A stretch of DNA of 64,000 nucleotides, taken from contig NZ_CGBP01000015.1 in NCBI RefSeq assembly GCF_001053095.1, positions 1-64,000 on the forward strand, in the 5' to 3' direction. Position 1 is the stretch's first letter. Each line of letters starts with the position of its first letter. The notes beneath the pieces were generated by a model. It was not told where the DNA came from. It worked only from the letters and a program-made list of their open reading frames with translations, and searched no databases. Source of the stretch: Yersinia similis. GTDB lineage: Bacteria > Pseudomonadota > Gammaproteobacteria > Enterobacterales > Enterobacteriaceae. Shown here in pieces: positions 27,695 through 36,566 of this stretch. The position numbers were made by a program, and so were the translations under genes.

Positions 27695-28702
27695 ATGCCG
27701 ACAGATGATAGCAATAACGGAATTATCGACTACGTATCAACGGGTCATCTACCTGACCCGGAAACAGTGGTTAAATTAGTGCAAGAAGCCCATAAGCGAT
27801 TTAGTACAGATACTGCTGGTGTGGTTTCTAATGTTTATCCGGCATTAGAACGAATTCCTGCTGATCTCTTTGGCATTTGCATGGTTGGCACTAACGGCAA
27901 AGTCCACGCCGCTGGCGATGTGGATTATGAATTCACCATTATGAGTGTTTCCAAACCCTTTGTTTTTGCACTGGTTTGTCAGGCTATTGGGGCGAATACA
28001 GTCCGTGAAAAACTAGGGGTTAACAGTACAGGTATGGCATTTAACTCGGTAACGGCCATTGAGCGAGCACCGGATGGCCGTACAAATCCAATGGTTAACT
28101 CTGGTGCGATTGCTACGACCAGCCTGGTACCTGGCGCGACCAGTGATGAACAATGGAAATTCATTTATGACGGTTTGTGCCGCTTTGCTGGCCGCGAATT
28201 AACACTGAATGACGAAGTATATCAATCAGCTTGCGAAACCAATTTCCGTAATCGCGGTATTGCTAATGTGCTGCAAGGTTATGGGCGTCTGGGGTGTGAT
28301 CCTATTATCGCCACTGATCTCTATACACGCCAGTGTTCACTGAATGTCAGTGCCCGAGATTTGGCTGTGATGGGCGCAACATTAGCGGACGGCGGCGTTA
28401 ACCCACTGACTCGTGAGCGAGTGGTGGATAATGATGTCTGCCATTATGCATTAGCCGTAATGGTAACGGCAGGGCTGTATGAGACCTCTGGAGACTGGCT
28501 CTACGATATTGGCCTGCCCGGTAAAAGCGGTATTGGTGGCGGAATTGTGACGGTGTCACCTGGTAAAGGAGGGTTGGGGACGTTCGCACCGTTACTCGAC
28601 AGTGCGGGTAACAGCATCAAAGGGCAACTTGCCGCTCGGTTCTTATCACGCAGTCTTGGGATGGATATGTTCGTTTCTGAGCCTTACACCGAAAAGAATT
28701 GA
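27695..28702 (+). CDS. Glutaminase (GlsA family, serine-dependent beta-lactamase fold)
   Basis: The product is 335 residues from ATG 27695 (GGAGA about eight bases upstream); an in-frame ATG at 27680 is possible. The catalytic Ser-x-x-Lys is S84-V-S-K87 in TIMSVSKPF, and the substrate-site motif is NPMVNSGAIATTS. GLPGKSGIGGGIVTVSPGKGG near the C-terminus is typical. It hydrolyses glutamine to glutamate and ammonia; in E. coli a member works in glutamine-dependent acid resistance. The next gene is a transporter 110 bp downstream. Confidence 0.92.
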   Translation: MPTDDSNNGIIDYVSTGHLPDPETVVKLVQEAHKRFSTDTAGVVSNVYPALERIPADLFGICMVGTNGKVHAAGDVDYEFTIMSVSKPFVFALVCQAIGANTVREKLGVNSTGMAFNSVTAIERAPDGRTNPMVNSGAIATTSLVPGATSDEQWKFIYDGLCRFAGRELTLNDEVYQSACETNFRNRGIANVLQGYGRLGCDPIIATDLYTRQCSLNVSARDLAVMGATLADGGVNPLTRERVVDNDVCHYALAVMVTAGLYETSGDWLYDIGLPGKSGIGGGIVTVSPGKGGLGTFAPLLDSAGNSIKGQLAARFLSRSLGMDMFVSEPYTEKN

Positions 28703-28812
28703 TCTGTGGGATATCGATGTTGTTCTGAAAGCCAGACGGTCTTGGAAATCAGAGCATGTCGAAAATTAAGTTGTTCTAAAAACAAAGAATAGATCAAAAG
28801 GATATAAAATTT

Positions 28813-30453
28813 ATGGCAAATCAATCAGTTTCTCGCACAGGTGCGGAAGTTAAGGAATCCTGGGTGCCGATGATTACCATCGCGCTAGCCCAGATCCTGA
28901 TGTCATTCAACGTGGCCTCCCTACCTGTTGCGTTGGGCGGGATGGTAAAGAGCTTTAATGTGCCACCAACCACTATTGCCACGGCGATAGTTATGTACTC
29001 ATTGTCGGTTGCAGGCTTTGTGATGTTGGGTGCCAAACTCAACCAACGCTTTGGGCCATTGATAGTATTCCGCTGTACAGTACTGTTATTCGGTATGGCT
29101 CAGGTCATGATGACATTCAGCCCGAATGTCACGGTGATGATCGGTTCACAGGCACTTAGTGGTCTGGCAGGTGCGGCATTGGTACCGGCACTGGTGGCGT
29201 TAATTGCTGAAAACTACCGTGGGTCTCAACAGGCCACCGCACTGGGGGCATTAGGTTCTGCTCGCGCGGGGGCGGGTGTTGCTGCGTTCCTGATCGGTGG
29301 TATTTTGGGAACCCATATCGGCTGGCGTCCAGCGTTCGGTATTTTGATTGTGCTATCTGCTATCGTTTTTGTACTGAGCTTCCGTCTGAAAGCAGATAAA
29401 GGCCGCCCAGAAGTGGGTATTGATGTTATCGGTGTCATTTTAGCTGCATCTGCGATTATTTTGTTGTCGTTCGGCTTTAATAACCTGAACCGTTGGGGCT
29501 TTGGTCTGGTTCGTGATGGTGCGCCGTTTGACCTGCTCGGTTTCTCGCCTGCGCCGTTTATGATCGTGCTGGGTATCGTACTGGGTCAGGCATTTGTGGT
29601 CTGGACCCGCCGCCGTCAAGAGCAAGGTAAAACGCCATTACTGGCGCTGGACGTGATTACATCACCCAGTGAGCGGGCGGCGGTATTTGCCATGTTTGCG
29701 GTGGTTGCGCTGGAAGCCATGCTGAACTTCTCTGTTCCGCTGTATATACAAATCGTGCAGGGCAGTTCGCCAATGGCAACGGCTATCGCTATGATGCCGT
29801 TTAACCTATCGGTATTCTTCTCTGCGATGTTGATTGTGCGTTTCTACAAGAAACTGACTCCGCGTAAAATTGGTCGCTACGGTTTCATTACTTGTACTTT
29901 GGCGCTGCTGTGGCTGGCATTCGTGGTACGTAATAACTGGAGTGAATGGTCGGTCTTGATTGGTTTGGTGGTGTTCGGTATCGGACAAGGCTCACTAGTC
30001 ACCTTGCTGTTTAACGTACTGGTTAGTGCATCACCAAAAGAATTGGCAGGCGATGTGGGTTCTTTACGTGGTACGACCAACAACCTGGCAAGTGCCATCG
30101 GTACCGCGGTTGCAGGTGCATTGTTGGTGGGCTTGTTAAGCGCCAACGTGATGCGCGGTGTAGCTGAAACGCCGATTCTGACGGATGAGATCCAAGCTCA
30201 GGTCAATATGGATAGCATCAACTTCGTCAGTAATGATCGCCTGAACAGTGTGTTGTCTCAAACCACCGCTACTCCAGAACAGGTTGCTGAAGCCGTGCGG
30301 GTGAATGAAGAAGCACGGTTACGTGCGCTGAAATTCGGCTTGCTGGTTATGGCACTGCTATCGCTGTTGGCTATCTTCCCGGCTGGCCGCTTACCTGACT
30401 ATCTGCCGGGTGAACTGCCTGCTGATAATCTGGATAAAAAAGCCAGCAAGTAA
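28813..30453 (+). CDS. MFS transporter (14-helix, drug/proton antiporter-like)
   Basis: This 546-residue membrane protein has about 14 hydrophobic helices. The MFS loop motif appears as GAKLNQRFGPLIVFRCTVL, and SARAGAGVAAFLIGGILG resembles the antiporter motif C region. The start ATG 28813 is preceded by AAAGGAT. Similar proteins export drugs or organic ions; the substrate is not predictable. Co-directional with the glutaminase, it may be its transcriptional partner. A strong terminator follows at 30504-30548. Confidence 0.85.
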   Translation: MANQSVSRTGAEVKESWVPMITIALAQILMSFNVASLPVALGGMVKSFNVPPTTIATAIVMYSLSVAGFVMLGAKLNQRFGPLIVFRCTVLLFGMAQVMMTFSPNVTVMIGSQALSGLAGAALVPALVALIAENYRGSQQATALGALGSARAGAGVAAFLIGGILGTHIGWRPAFGILIVLSAIVFVLSFRLKADKGRPEVGIDVIGVILAASAIILLSFGFNNLNRWGFGLVRDGAPFDLLGFSPAPFMIVLGIVLGQAFVVWTRRRQEQGKTPLLALDVITSPSERAAVFAMFAVVALEAMLNFSVPLYIQIVQGSSPMATAIAMMPFNLSVFFSAMLIVRFYKKLTPRKIGRYGFITCTLALLWLAFVVRNNWSEWSVLIGLVVFGIGQGSLVTLLFNVLVSASPKELAGDVGSLRGTTNNLASAIGTAVAGALLVGLLSANVMRGVAETPILTDEIQAQVNMDSINFVSNDRLNSVLSQTTATPEQVAEAVRVNEEARLRALKFGLLVMALLSLLAIFPAGRLPDYLPGELPADNLDKKASK

Positions 30454-30503
30454 GTTGCTGTTAAAATGTAATTTGTTGAAATATAAGCTGTTGAAATAAA
30501 AAG

Positions 30504-30548
30504 GACTGGCAGTGTGTTGTGAAAGCAGCCACTGCCAGTCTTTCTTTC
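30504..30548 (+). terminator. Rho-independent terminator after the MFS gene
   Basis: GACTGGCAGTG (30504-30514) pairs perfectly with CACTGCCAGTC (30530-30540), leaving a 15-base loop. A pyrimidine-rich tail TTTCTTTCTTT follows. It lies 50 bp after the stop. Confidence 0.88.
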
Positions 30549-30584
30549 TTTCTTTCTTTTCTTTCTTTTCTTTCTTCTCTTTCT
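30539..30584. repeat. TTTC-type simple sequence tract (46-nt pure pyrimidine)
   Basis: After the terminator stem the plus strand holds 46 consecutive pyrimidines, mostly repeats of TTTC with some TTTTC units. It lies outside any gene. Such tracts are prone to slippage. Confidence 0.85.
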
Positions 30585-30634
30585 GACCGCTGCTACTTAT
30601 TCCCTCTATAACCCAAAATCCATTTATATTCATT

Positions 30635-30722
30635 CATACCAAAACCTATCTATGCAGGTAAGTGACAGGGGTGAACGAAGACAGGGCAACGTACATGCGG
30701 CTCGAAGTATGACGGGGATATA
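30635..30722. repeat. Short ERIC-type element
   Basis: It contains the ERIC core GTAAGTGACAGGGGTGAACG and the end CTCGAAGTATGACGGGGATA. At about 88 bp it is shorter than a full element; the left arm is reduced. It lies upstream of the iron operon promoter. Confidence 0.65.
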
Positions 30723-30913
30723 ACTTGAAGCCATGATGTTGCTTTAGCGACTCGTATTATCTTCAATCTGCATAATTATCTTCAGTCGGTGGAGACACTT
30801 TCCCTATATTGGTGGGGTAAATTGCGCACCAGTACGCATTTTTTGAAAAAATTTCAGAAGGTTAAATGTTTCTTGATGCTGATCAAGACACATTTCTCTT
30901 GGTTAGTGGTAAT

Positions 30914-30935
30914 GTTAATAAATCTCATTATTAAC
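30914..30935. promoter_or_regulatory. Perfect 8-bp dyad just upstream of fetM
   Basis: GTTAATAA (30914-30921) and TTATTAAC (30928-30935) are perfect inverted repeats around a 6-bp centre. They end 20 bp before the fetM start, so a bound protein would block transcription or initiation. The operon is for iron uptake, so Fur is a natural suspect, but the sequence is a poor match to the Fur box as I know it. Confidence 0.45.
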
Positions 30936-30954
30936 TTCATGTACATTAATTATT

Positions 30955-32874
30955 ATGCGCATTTGGCACAAATTCTTGCTGCTCTTCTGTTGTTGGGTGT
31001 TATCTGGTCCGCTAGTGTGGGCTTCTGCAGATTACTCACTGTGGATTAATGATATTCAATCCCGGTTAGATAAAACGGCTCAGTTGTATCAACAACAAAA
31101 AACTGATGAAGCCCGAGCAATGGTGCAGATGGCGTATTTTGAGGTGTTTGAAAACCTCGAGGGGGCGATTCGTATCAATATTTCCGCACAAAAAAGTTTC
31201 CAGATGGAAGCGGCCTTTGGTGAAATAAGGCGGATGATGGGTGACGGCAAATCACAGGCTGACGTTAATAATAAAATCAATTGGTTGAAAGGCGAACTAA
31301 CGGGTGTATTGCCCGTGCTGGTTGATGGACACAAACTCACGGCTGAGCAGCAACACGCTGCTTATGAAAACAGCGATATTGCCGTGTATTGGCAACAGAG
31401 CTTCAGAATAATTGATGATTTATTGGCGCAAGCCATCAGTGAATATCAGGATGGCCAATATGCCGAAGCCAGCCAAAGTGTGCAGCAGGCGCATTATCAG
31501 GGATTTAAAAACTCTGAAATGGAGATGTCGGTACGGGTAAATCGCTCGGCACAGCAAGCCGCGGGGATCAATCAGCAATTTACCGCATTGATCGATTTGA
31601 CGCGCCAGCCCGATAAAATGACCGAAGTGGCTTATCGTGTCACCGGGTTGCTACAAACCATTGAAGATATCTTACCGGGCTTACCAACCACTCGCGAACA
31701 ACAACAAGTTACTGTTGGCCAACCAACCTCTTCCGACTCCATCCTAGAGACACATGCTAATGCTGATTGGGCGCAGGTATCCAGCAAAATTAATCAAGCG
31801 ATTACTGAGGCTATCGGGCAATACCAGCAAGGGAAAATAACACCGGCAATGATGGCAGTGCAGGATGCCTACTTTGACTTGTTCGAAGCCAGCGGCATGG
31901 AAAACAAGGTGGGGTCGCGTGATGCAGCATTTAAATCAACGTTAGAAGGCCACTTCACCCGCTTAGTCGGTTTAATGAAAGCCGAGAAACCGGTTGAGCA
32001 ACTACAAGCAGAAGCGGTTGCATTGCAAAAAAATCTGGTCAATGCCGCAGAGATGCTGGGTGATGGCGGGGAGACTGACTGGAGTCTGTTCATTTACAGT
32101 TTGTTGATCATTGTACGTGAAGGGCTGGAGGCATTACTGATTGTTGCGGCCATTGTCGCTTATCTGGTGAAGAACAATCATCAGGATAAATTGCCGTTGA
32201 TTCGTCAATCGGTAGTGGTGGCACTCATCGCCAGCGTATTAACGGCATTCATCTTCCAGTGGCTGTTTGCCAACTCCGGCCAAAGCCGTGAGTTGTTGGA
32301 GGGATTCACCATGATGATTGCAGTGGTGATGCTGTTCTCCATGAGTTACTGGTTGTTATCGAAGGCTGAAGCCCGTAATTGGAAGGCGTACCTCGAAGGG
32401 AAATTCGCCAAATCACTTAGCAGTGGCTCAATGATTGGTTTATGGCTCACTAGCTTCCTGGCGGTATACCGTGAAGGAGCGGAGACCGTACTGTTCTATC
32501 TCGCATTGATAGGCGATGCCAGCACCACCAGCGGCCACTTATCGGTTTTGGCCGGTTTTGGTGTTGGCTGTGTGATCTTGCTGGTGGCTTATTTAGTGAT
32601 GCGCTTTACCGTAGTCAAACTGCCACTCAAACCGTTCTTTATATTTACCGGTGGCTTTATGTACCTGATGGCATTTGTCTTTGCCGGTAAAAGTGTTTTG
32701 GAACTGATCGAAGGTAAATTGTTTGAACCAACTTTACTGCCTGGTGTACCTGAAATTAGTTGGTTGGGCATCTATCCTTATCTGGAAACCCTGATCCCAC
32801 AAGGCGTGTTACTGATTGCAGCATTGGTTGCTCTTTGGGTTATGCAATGGCGTGGTCGTGCGGTTCACCACTGA
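30955..32874 (+). CDS. fetM: FetM, FTR1-family iron permease with extended periplasmic N-domain
   Basis: This 639-residue protein has a signal segment (1-24), then a periplasmic part (about 25-365) made of three similar helical units beginning near DYSLWINDIQ, DIAVYWQQSF and ADWAQVSSKI. A seven-helix FTR1 permease domain follows. The two iron-translocation motifs are REGLE (388-392) and REGAE (506-510). FetM works with FetP in high-affinity ferrous iron uptake. It is first in an operon of about eight genes that has the same order as the Campylobacter ftr1-p19 locus. The start ATG 30955 has no strong ribosome site. Confidence 0.92.
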   Translation: MRIWHKFLLLFCCWVLSGPLVWASADYSLWINDIQSRLDKTAQLYQQQKTDEARAMVQMAYFEVFENLEGAIRINISAQKSFQMEAAFGEIRRMMGDGKSQADVNNKINWLKGELTGVLPVLVDGHKLTAEQQHAAYENSDIAVYWQQSFRIIDDLLAQAISEYQDGQYAEASQSVQQAHYQGFKNSEMEMSVRVNRSAQQAAGINQQFTALIDLTRQPDKMTEVAYRVTGLLQTIEDILPGLPTTREQQQVTVGQPTSSDSILETHANADWAQVSSKINQAITEAIGQYQQGKITPAMMAVQDAYFDLFEASGMENKVGSRDAAFKSTLEGHFTRLVGLMKAEKPVEQLQAEAVALQKNLVNAAEMLGDGGETDWSLFIYSLLIIVREGLEALLIVAAIVAYLVKNNHQDKLPLIRQSVVVALIASVLTAFIFQWLFANSGQSRELLEGFTMMIAVVMLFSMSYWLLSKAEARNWKAYLEGKFAKSLSSGSMIGLWLTSFLAVYREGAETVLFYLALIGDASTTSGHLSVLAGFGVGCVILLVAYLVMRFTVVKLPLKPFFIFTGGFMYLMAFVFAGKSVLELIEGKLFEPTLLPGVPEISWLGIYPYLETLIPQGVLLIAALVALWVMQWRGRAVHH

Positions 32875-32972
32875 GGGACTGTTGACCACAAGAGGTATCG
32901 TTGACCATTGAGGGCGATTCACCATTTAAGGGATATCCACTATTCAAGAGTATCCCCCATTAAGGGTTTACG
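32867..32972. repeat. Degenerate tandem array of 17-19-bp units
   Basis: Six imperfect units follow one another, beginning near 32867, 32885, 32904, 32921, 32939 and 32956. The core is ACCATTNAGGG with variable tails (for example ACCATTGAGGGCGATTC and ACCATTTAAGGGATATCC). The stop codon of fetM is in the first unit. The array fills most of the gap before fetP. Confidence 0.6.
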
Positions 32973-33059
32973 ACGCGAAGCCCTGAATTAGCAGTTTGGC
33001 AAAATGCCGCTGTGAATAACGACAACATAATTATCATTTGATACCAGAGGGTATGTCCT

Positions 33060-33587
33060 ATGACTATGAAGAAAACAATTATTGCCAGCAGTATTATTGC
33101 CAGTATTTTTGCCGCACCTGCTGCTTTGGCGTTTAAAGAATATCCTGCAGGCGAGCCTATCAAAATTAATGATATGGAAATCGCTGCTGTTTATTTACAA
33201 CCGATTGATATGGAACCGCGTGGGATGGGTTTACCTGCGGCAAAAGCCGATATCCATCTGGAAGCGGATATTCACGCCACCGAAGGTAATAAGAATGGCT
33301 TCGGTGCAGGTGAATGGATGCCGTACCTAACCATCGCTTATACTTTGGTCAATACCGATACTGGCGATAAACAGGAAGGGACATTCATGCCGATGGTTGC
33401 CAGTGATGGCCCGCACTACGGCGCAAATATCAAGATGATGGGGGTGGGTAACTATAAAGTCACTTATCACATCAGCGAACCGTCTAAAGCAGGTTTACAT
33501 CGTCACACTGACAGTGAAACCGGTGTTGGTCGTTGGTGGAAACCTTTCGATGTGAGCTATGACTTTAAATATGTCGGCTTGAATTGA
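33060..33587 (+). CDS. fetP: FetP, P19-type periplasmic iron-uptake protein
   Basis: This 175-residue protein has a signal peptide (to about residue 24, ALA) and the P19/Tp34 beta-sandwich. Metal-site motifs are MEPRGMGLPAAKADIHLEADIHA, rich in Met, Glu and His, then FMPMVASDGPHYGANIKM and GLHRHTDSETGVGRWWKPF. In E. coli and Campylobacter this family binds copper and iron and serves the FTR1 permease, probably in iron oxidation or reduction at the periplasmic face. A GAGGG ribosome site lies upstream. It follows fetM after the repeat array. Confidence 0.93.
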   Translation: MTMKKTIIASSIIASIFAAPAALAFKEYPAGEPIKINDMEIAAVYLQPIDMEPRGMGLPAAKADIHLEADIHATEGNKNGFGAGEWMPYLTIAYTLVNTDTGDKQEGTFMPMVASDGPHYGANIKMMGVGNYKVTYHISEPSKAGLHRHTDSETGVGRWWKPFDVSYDFKYVGLN

Positions 33588-33629
33588 TAACCGTGGCCGT
33601 GATAACTGATACACAGTGGTCGCGGCATC

Positions 33630-33669
33630 GTTTTAAAAGTTATTATATTGTTTTAAAAGTTATTATATT
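33630..33669. repeat. 20-bp perfect tandem duplication
   Basis: The unit GTTTTAAAAGTTATTATATT occurs twice without a gap (33630-33649 and 33650-33669), between fetP and the next genes. Confidence 0.95.
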
Positions 33670-33701
33670 GCTTTGGAAAAAACATTGTATTTAGGATCAA
33701 C

Positions 33702-33839
33702 GTGTTGTCTTTAAAGCTACGGTGCTATTTTGACGATAACGGTATCGCCTTGACGCGAGATGGTCAGTTTAACCATGGCTATCAATTCCATTTAAATAAT
33801 CAGTCTATGCTATGCAGTGATAACTGGCAGGTGCTGTGA
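33702..33839 (+). CDS. Candidate 45-residue small protein in the iron operon
   Basis: A GTG at 33702, with AGGA six bases upstream, opens a 45-codon frame ending in TGA at 33837-33839. The product starts LSLKLRCYFDDNGIALTRDG and continues with FNHGYQFHLNNQSMLC; it is polar, with two Cys and a protein-like composition. It ends 22 bp before the ATG of the next operon gene. It may be a real small member of the operon or the remains of a larger gene. I know no family. Confidence 0.4.
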   Translation: MLSLKLRCYFDDNGIALTRDGQFNHGYQFHLNNQSMLCSDNWQVL

Positions 33840-33861
33840 CTTCCTAGCCCAAGGGATGCCA

Positions 33862-35271
33862 ATGAGTTATTTTTTCATATCCGTACTACAAGCCTTTTTA
33901 CCTGTGGCACTGTTATTGGGGCTGCACTGGGCTATTCGGCCAGCACTGGCATTGAATCGGATAGTGTGGATAACCATACTGATGGCCACCGTTGGCATCT
34001 GGGCGGGTAATTATTATCCAAAATCGCAACAGTGGCAGTTGGCATTGGCAGGGATTCAACTCCTCTCACTACTGTTATTTTTATGTAGCCAATTTATACG
34101 GCGGGTATCATTAGGCTATTTCTGGCAAGCATTATTGGTCTTTGGTGCGGCATTGAATTGGGGCCATAACCCCAATCTAGGGGCACTCACTAATATCCAT
34201 GTTATTAATACTGACTTATTACTCAATCTGGCTGCCACCGTGGTGGCATTTGGCTGGGTTATATTCTGCGCAGTATTATTATTGATGATGGTACAGCAGT
34301 TGCCACGTTGCCGCGGACCATTGCTGGCAGCACTCACTCTGCTATTGATCTTGCCTATCAGTGGTGATGTCTTCCTGCTGCTTATGAAGTTACAAGTGGT
34401 GCCGCTAACCAAATCACTACTTAGCTACGTGGCTCTGGTGACCAACGGGCATGCATGGCTTAACTATATTTGTGCATTATTATTAGCATTCACAGCACTT
34501 TACTATCTGTGGCCGTGGAGCCAGTCCCGCCGTGTGGTCAGTCAAACTTCAGAAGCCATTGCCAAACGTAAAGCGCTGGCAGAGTACCGCAATGTCCGGC
34601 GAGTTTTGTTTTTATCGTTGCTGGCATTGGTGGTGGTCGCTGCCGCTCAATTTTATTGGGATAAAGTTGCCTCGCAACCCCCTCAGTTATCAGAAGCCTT
34701 GCCCGTGACACTGTCGGCTGATGGCTTGGTCCATATCCCGGTTGAGCAAGTCCGGGATGGCAAACTACACCGCTTTGTCTGGATCGCTGATGACGGCAAA
34801 GCAGTTCGCTTCTTTATTATCAACCGCTATCCAGACCGGCTGCGCCTTAGTGTAGTCTTCGACGCCTGCCTCTTGTGCGGCGACCAAGGCTATGTCATGG
34901 AAGGTAATCAGGTAATTTGTGTTGCTTGCTCGGTACATATCTTCATTCCTTCCATCGGCAAAGCCGGTGGTTGTAACCCGATACCTTTGGAAAATTGGAA
35001 GAGTGATGATAACGAGTTAATTATTCCCAGAGCCTCTTTGGCGGCGGGCGTCAATTACTTTACTACGGTGGTCACACTGGATGTCGTTGATCCAGTTGAT
35101 AAGAGCCATCTGACCAATCAAAAATCTGAGTATAAATACAGCTATGGTGGGAAAACCTATTTCTTCTCCTCCGAAGCGAATTACAACCGTTTCCGCGACC
35201 ACCCAGAACAGTTTGTCACGCCGGTAGCCGATGAAGGTGATGCCAGCGATGATATACAGGAGAACCCATAA
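33862..35271 (+). CDS. DUF2318 Fe-S membrane protein with C-terminal YHS-like domain
   Basis: The product has 469 residues from ATG 33862 (AAGGG six bases before); ATG 33856 is also possible. About six to seven helices occupy the first 230 residues, and another lies near 250. The DUF2318 domain follows (about 300-410), with two Cys pairs, CLLCGDQGY and CVACSVHIF, of the FtrD type. The end, YSYGGKTYFFSSEANYNRF, is YHS-like but has Phe-Ser where YHS domains usually have a metal-binding Cys. It probably passes electrons or metal in the FTR1 system. It lies 3 bp before the next gene. Confidence 0.85.
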   Translation: MSYFFISVLQAFLPVALLLGLHWAIRPALALNRIVWITILMATVGIWAGNYYPKSQQWQLALAGIQLLSLLLFLCSQFIRRVSLGYFWQALLVFGAALNWGHNPNLGALTNIHVINTDLLLNLAATVVAFGWVIFCAVLLLMMVQQLPRCRGPLLAALTLLLILPISGDVFLLLMKLQVVPLTKSLLSYVALVTNGHAWLNYICALLLAFTALYYLWPWSQSRRVVSQTSEAIAKRKALAEYRNVRRVLFLSLLALVVVAAAQFYWDKVASQPPQLSEALPVTLSADGLVHIPVEQVRDGKLHRFVWIADDGKAVRFFIINRYPDRLRLSVVFDACLLCGDQGYVMEGNQVICVACSVHIFIPSIGKAGGCNPIPLENWKSDDNELIIPRASLAAGVNYFTTVVTLDVVDPVDKSHLTNQKSEYKYSYGGKTYFFSSEANYNRFRDHPEQFVTPVADEGDASDDIQENP

Positions 35272-35273
35272 TT

Positions 35274-36566
35274 ATGTTATGGCTGATGCTGAAGCAATCG
35301 TGGTTTAGAAACGTTCGGCGTAAATCGCTGGCGGTATTTACGGTGTTTCTTGCCGCCGGGCTTATCTCTTCACTGCTGGCTGTGTCGATCGATATTGGCG
35401 ATAAAATGTCCCGTGAGCTTAAGTCATACGGTGCCAATATATTGATAGAACCTGCCGGTCAAGTTGCACTGCCGTCGCTGTTTGGCGAACGAAGTAATCC
35501 ACTAGTCGGGCAGGATTTTCTTGACCAAGCTGAACTACCCAATATTAAAGACATCTTTTGGCGCAATAATATTGTCGGTTTTGCCCCGTTACTCAGTGGC
35601 GAAGCCGAAGTGAATGGCCATATTATCTCACTGCTGGGTACCTATTTTAATCAACCCGTTGATGTCCCCGATGAAGAGGATTATCACACTGGTCAGCAGA
35701 TAATTAGCCCATATTGGCAAGTGGTCGGTGATTGGCCACAAGAGCCGGTTAAGGCTGGGGCCACTGAGGTTCAGGCGCTGTTGGGTAAGCAATTAGCGCA
35801 GCAAACCGGTTGGAAGGTGGGTGATGTGCTGTCTCTTAAAGGCACATCAGGACCGTTGATGGTGAAGATCAGTGGTGTGTTGAGCAGTGGCGGTGAAGAG
35901 GAGGGGCGCTTGGTTCTGCCATTAGTCGCCGTGCAATCTCTGCTCGGATTACCTGGAAAGGTCCAGGCGGTGCGTGTGTCGGCACTGACGGTACCGGAAA
36001 ATGAGCTATCACGTAAGGCGAGGGATAATCTTGAAGCGCTTAATGCCGAAGAATACGATCTCTGGTATTGCACTGCTTATGTTTCGTCAATTGCCCATCA
36101 ATTAGAAGAGGCGATATCCGGCTCAGTGGTGCGGCCTATCTGGCAAGTCGCCGCGTCAGAAGGCGTGGTGATTGAGAAAATACAACTGTTGCTGGCGGTA
36201 GTCACGTTGGCGGCTTTGATCGCCGCTGCTATGGGCATTGCATCATTGATGACCAGTACCATTATGGAACGGGCAAAAGAGATTGGTTTAATGAAGGCAC
36301 TGGGCGCTCGTCAGTGGCAAATTTTAATGCTGTTTTATCTTGAAGCCGTCATCAGTGGTCTGATTGGTGGTTTGGCCGGGTGTCTGGCTGGCTGGGGGTT
36401 AGCCAAAACCATTGGGCTGATGCTGTTCGGGACACCGCTCAGTTTCGTCTGGATGGTGGTGCCTTGTGTACTGGTGCTATCGGTATTGATAGCTGTGTTT
36501 GGCACCTGGTTCCCCGCTCGTCGTATTGCTCGCCTCTACCCGGTGGAGGTGTTATATGGCCGGTAA
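35274..36566 (+). CDS. FtsX/MacB-type ABC permease 1 of the iron operon
   Basis: This 430-residue protein has an N-terminal helix (about 17-40), a large periplasmic MacB-like domain (about 45-285) and three C-terminal helices typical of FtsX permeases (SLMTSTIMERAKEIGLMKALGA, with the usual EIG motif). It pairs with the second permease and the ATPase that follow. Such mechanotransmission-type ABC complexes do not usually import substrates through the membrane. Their job in FTR1 operons is not settled. Its 3' end overlaps the next gene by 11 bp. Confidence 0.88.
   Translation: MLWLMLKQSWFRNVRRKSLAVFTVFLAAGLISSLLAVSIDIGDKMSRELKSYGANILIEPAGQVALPSLFGERSNPLVGQDFLDQAELPNIKDIFWRNNIVGFAPLLSGEAEVNGHIISLLGTYFNQPVDVPDEEDYHTGQQIISPYWQVVGDWPQEPVKAGATEVQALLGKQLAQQTGWKVGDVLSLKGTSGPLMVKISGVLSSGGEEEGRLVLPLVAVQSLLGLPGKVQAVRVSALTVPENELSRKARDNLEALNAEEYDLWYCTAYVSSIAHQLEEAISGSVVRPIWQVAASEGVVIEKIQLLLAVVTLAALIAAAMGIASLMTSTIMERAKEIGLMKALGARQWQILMLFYLEAVISGLIGGLAGCLAGWGLAKTIGLMLFGTPLSFVWMVVPCVLVLSVLIAVFGTWFPARRIARLYPVEVLYGR

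Noticed and set aside
30391..30633. 80-codon minus-strand frame with KEKKEKKEKKE
   Set aside because: It is the reverse reading of the TTTC tract and the MFS 3' end, not a gene.
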